This document shows, in pieces, positions 5,204 through 5,330 of a stretch of DNA of 5,330 nt. A program made the position numbers and the translations under genes. This DNA comes from Promethearchaeota archaeon (GTDB lineage: Archaea > Asgardarchaeota > Lokiarchaeia > Sigyniarchaeales > SOKP01). The DNA is taken from assembly GCA_019057355.1 (NCBI GenBank), contig DXJM01000239.1, positions 1 through 5,330 of the forward strand. The letters are read 5' to 3'. Each line of letters begins with the position of its first letter. Position 1 is the stretch's first letter. Below the pieces are notes generated by a model, which did not search any database, was not told the origin of the DNA, and worked only from the letters and a program-made list of their open reading frames with translations.

Positions 5204-5330
5204 ATTAGATTAAAACTACTCATATGGGAATTAATACTGATTTTTGCTTGTTTTGAACTTGGCGCCGTGCTCTTCGCTAGATATACAAAATTCGAAAAAA
5301 AAATGAGAAATTTGGAGGAATTGGGATATT
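5204..5330 (+). CDS. Partial membrane-anchored protein, N-terminus, start codon unclear
   Basis: A frame open from 5165 to the window edge carries a typical membrane-anchor N-terminus: IRLKLLIW, a hydrophobic helix (about 5222-5278, ELILIFACFELGAVLFA), then the positive segment RYTKFEKKMRN. The pattern of helix followed by basic residues suggests a single or first membrane helix with a cytosolic continuation. Coding is inferred from this layout, not from homology. No ATG, GTG or TTG precedes the helix in this frame. Candidates are a non-standard ATT (5204) just after GGGG, a CTG (5237), or the ATG at 5224, which is in another frame and stops after ten codons. The gene follows the 322-residue membrane protein by about 50 bases and may be co-transcribed. 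The family is unknown, and a frame break near the start is possible. Confidence 0.45.
   Translation, partial: MRLKLLIWELILIFACFELGAVLFARYTKFEKKMRNLEELGY

Overview
The window is very AT-rich and gene-sparse. It holds a minus-strand block of five genes, counting one cut at the left edge, and a plus-strand block of one complete gene plus one cut at the right edge. There are no introns, rRNA, tRNA, CRISPR or transposase signatures. Several features suggest an archaeon, most likely an Asgard (Lokiarchaeia-like) lineage: TTTAWA/TTTTATAA boxes near starts, mixed Shine-Dalgarno (SD) and SD-less starts including TTG and GTG, a DUF362 protein, and a membrane protein whose soluble tail resembles the longin/roadblock-like sensor domains common in Asgard proteins. 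This assignment is inference from style and not proof.

Minus strand, in direction of transcription (right to left): an unrecognised 82-residue protein (3985 to 3737); a 309-base intergenic gap; a DUF362 protein (3427 to 2579) carrying a perfect 15-bp tandem duplication; a CheR-type methyltransferase of 346 residues (2469 to 1429); a second, tandemly arranged CheR paralogue (from about 1374 or 1325 to 363) whose conserved N-terminus is out of frame with the only nearby ATG; and a two-helix membrane protein (234 to before 1) cut by the left edge.

Plus strand: from a 201-base divergent region containing a 16-bp dyad, a strong SD and a possible 30-residue small ORF, a five-helix membrane protein with a cytosolic longin-like tail runs from 4187 to 5155. 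It is followed by the start of another membrane-anchored protein (about 5204 to the end) with no clear canonical start codon.

Functionally, the centre of interest is the pair of CheR-like enzymes. Both keep the CheR architecture: an N-terminal helical domain, the FFRD arginine, the GEEPYS SAM-binding motif, a beta-subdomain and a C-terminal GKSES/GKTET motif. Both also carry a linker of about 80 to 90 residues between the FFRD and SAM motifs, where enterobacterial CheR has about 25. No chemoreceptor, CheA, CheB, CheW or CheY lies in the window, so their substrate is open. Nothing here proves a new system. The duplicated, enlarged CheR pair beside membrane sensors is the best candidate for unusual signalling biology.
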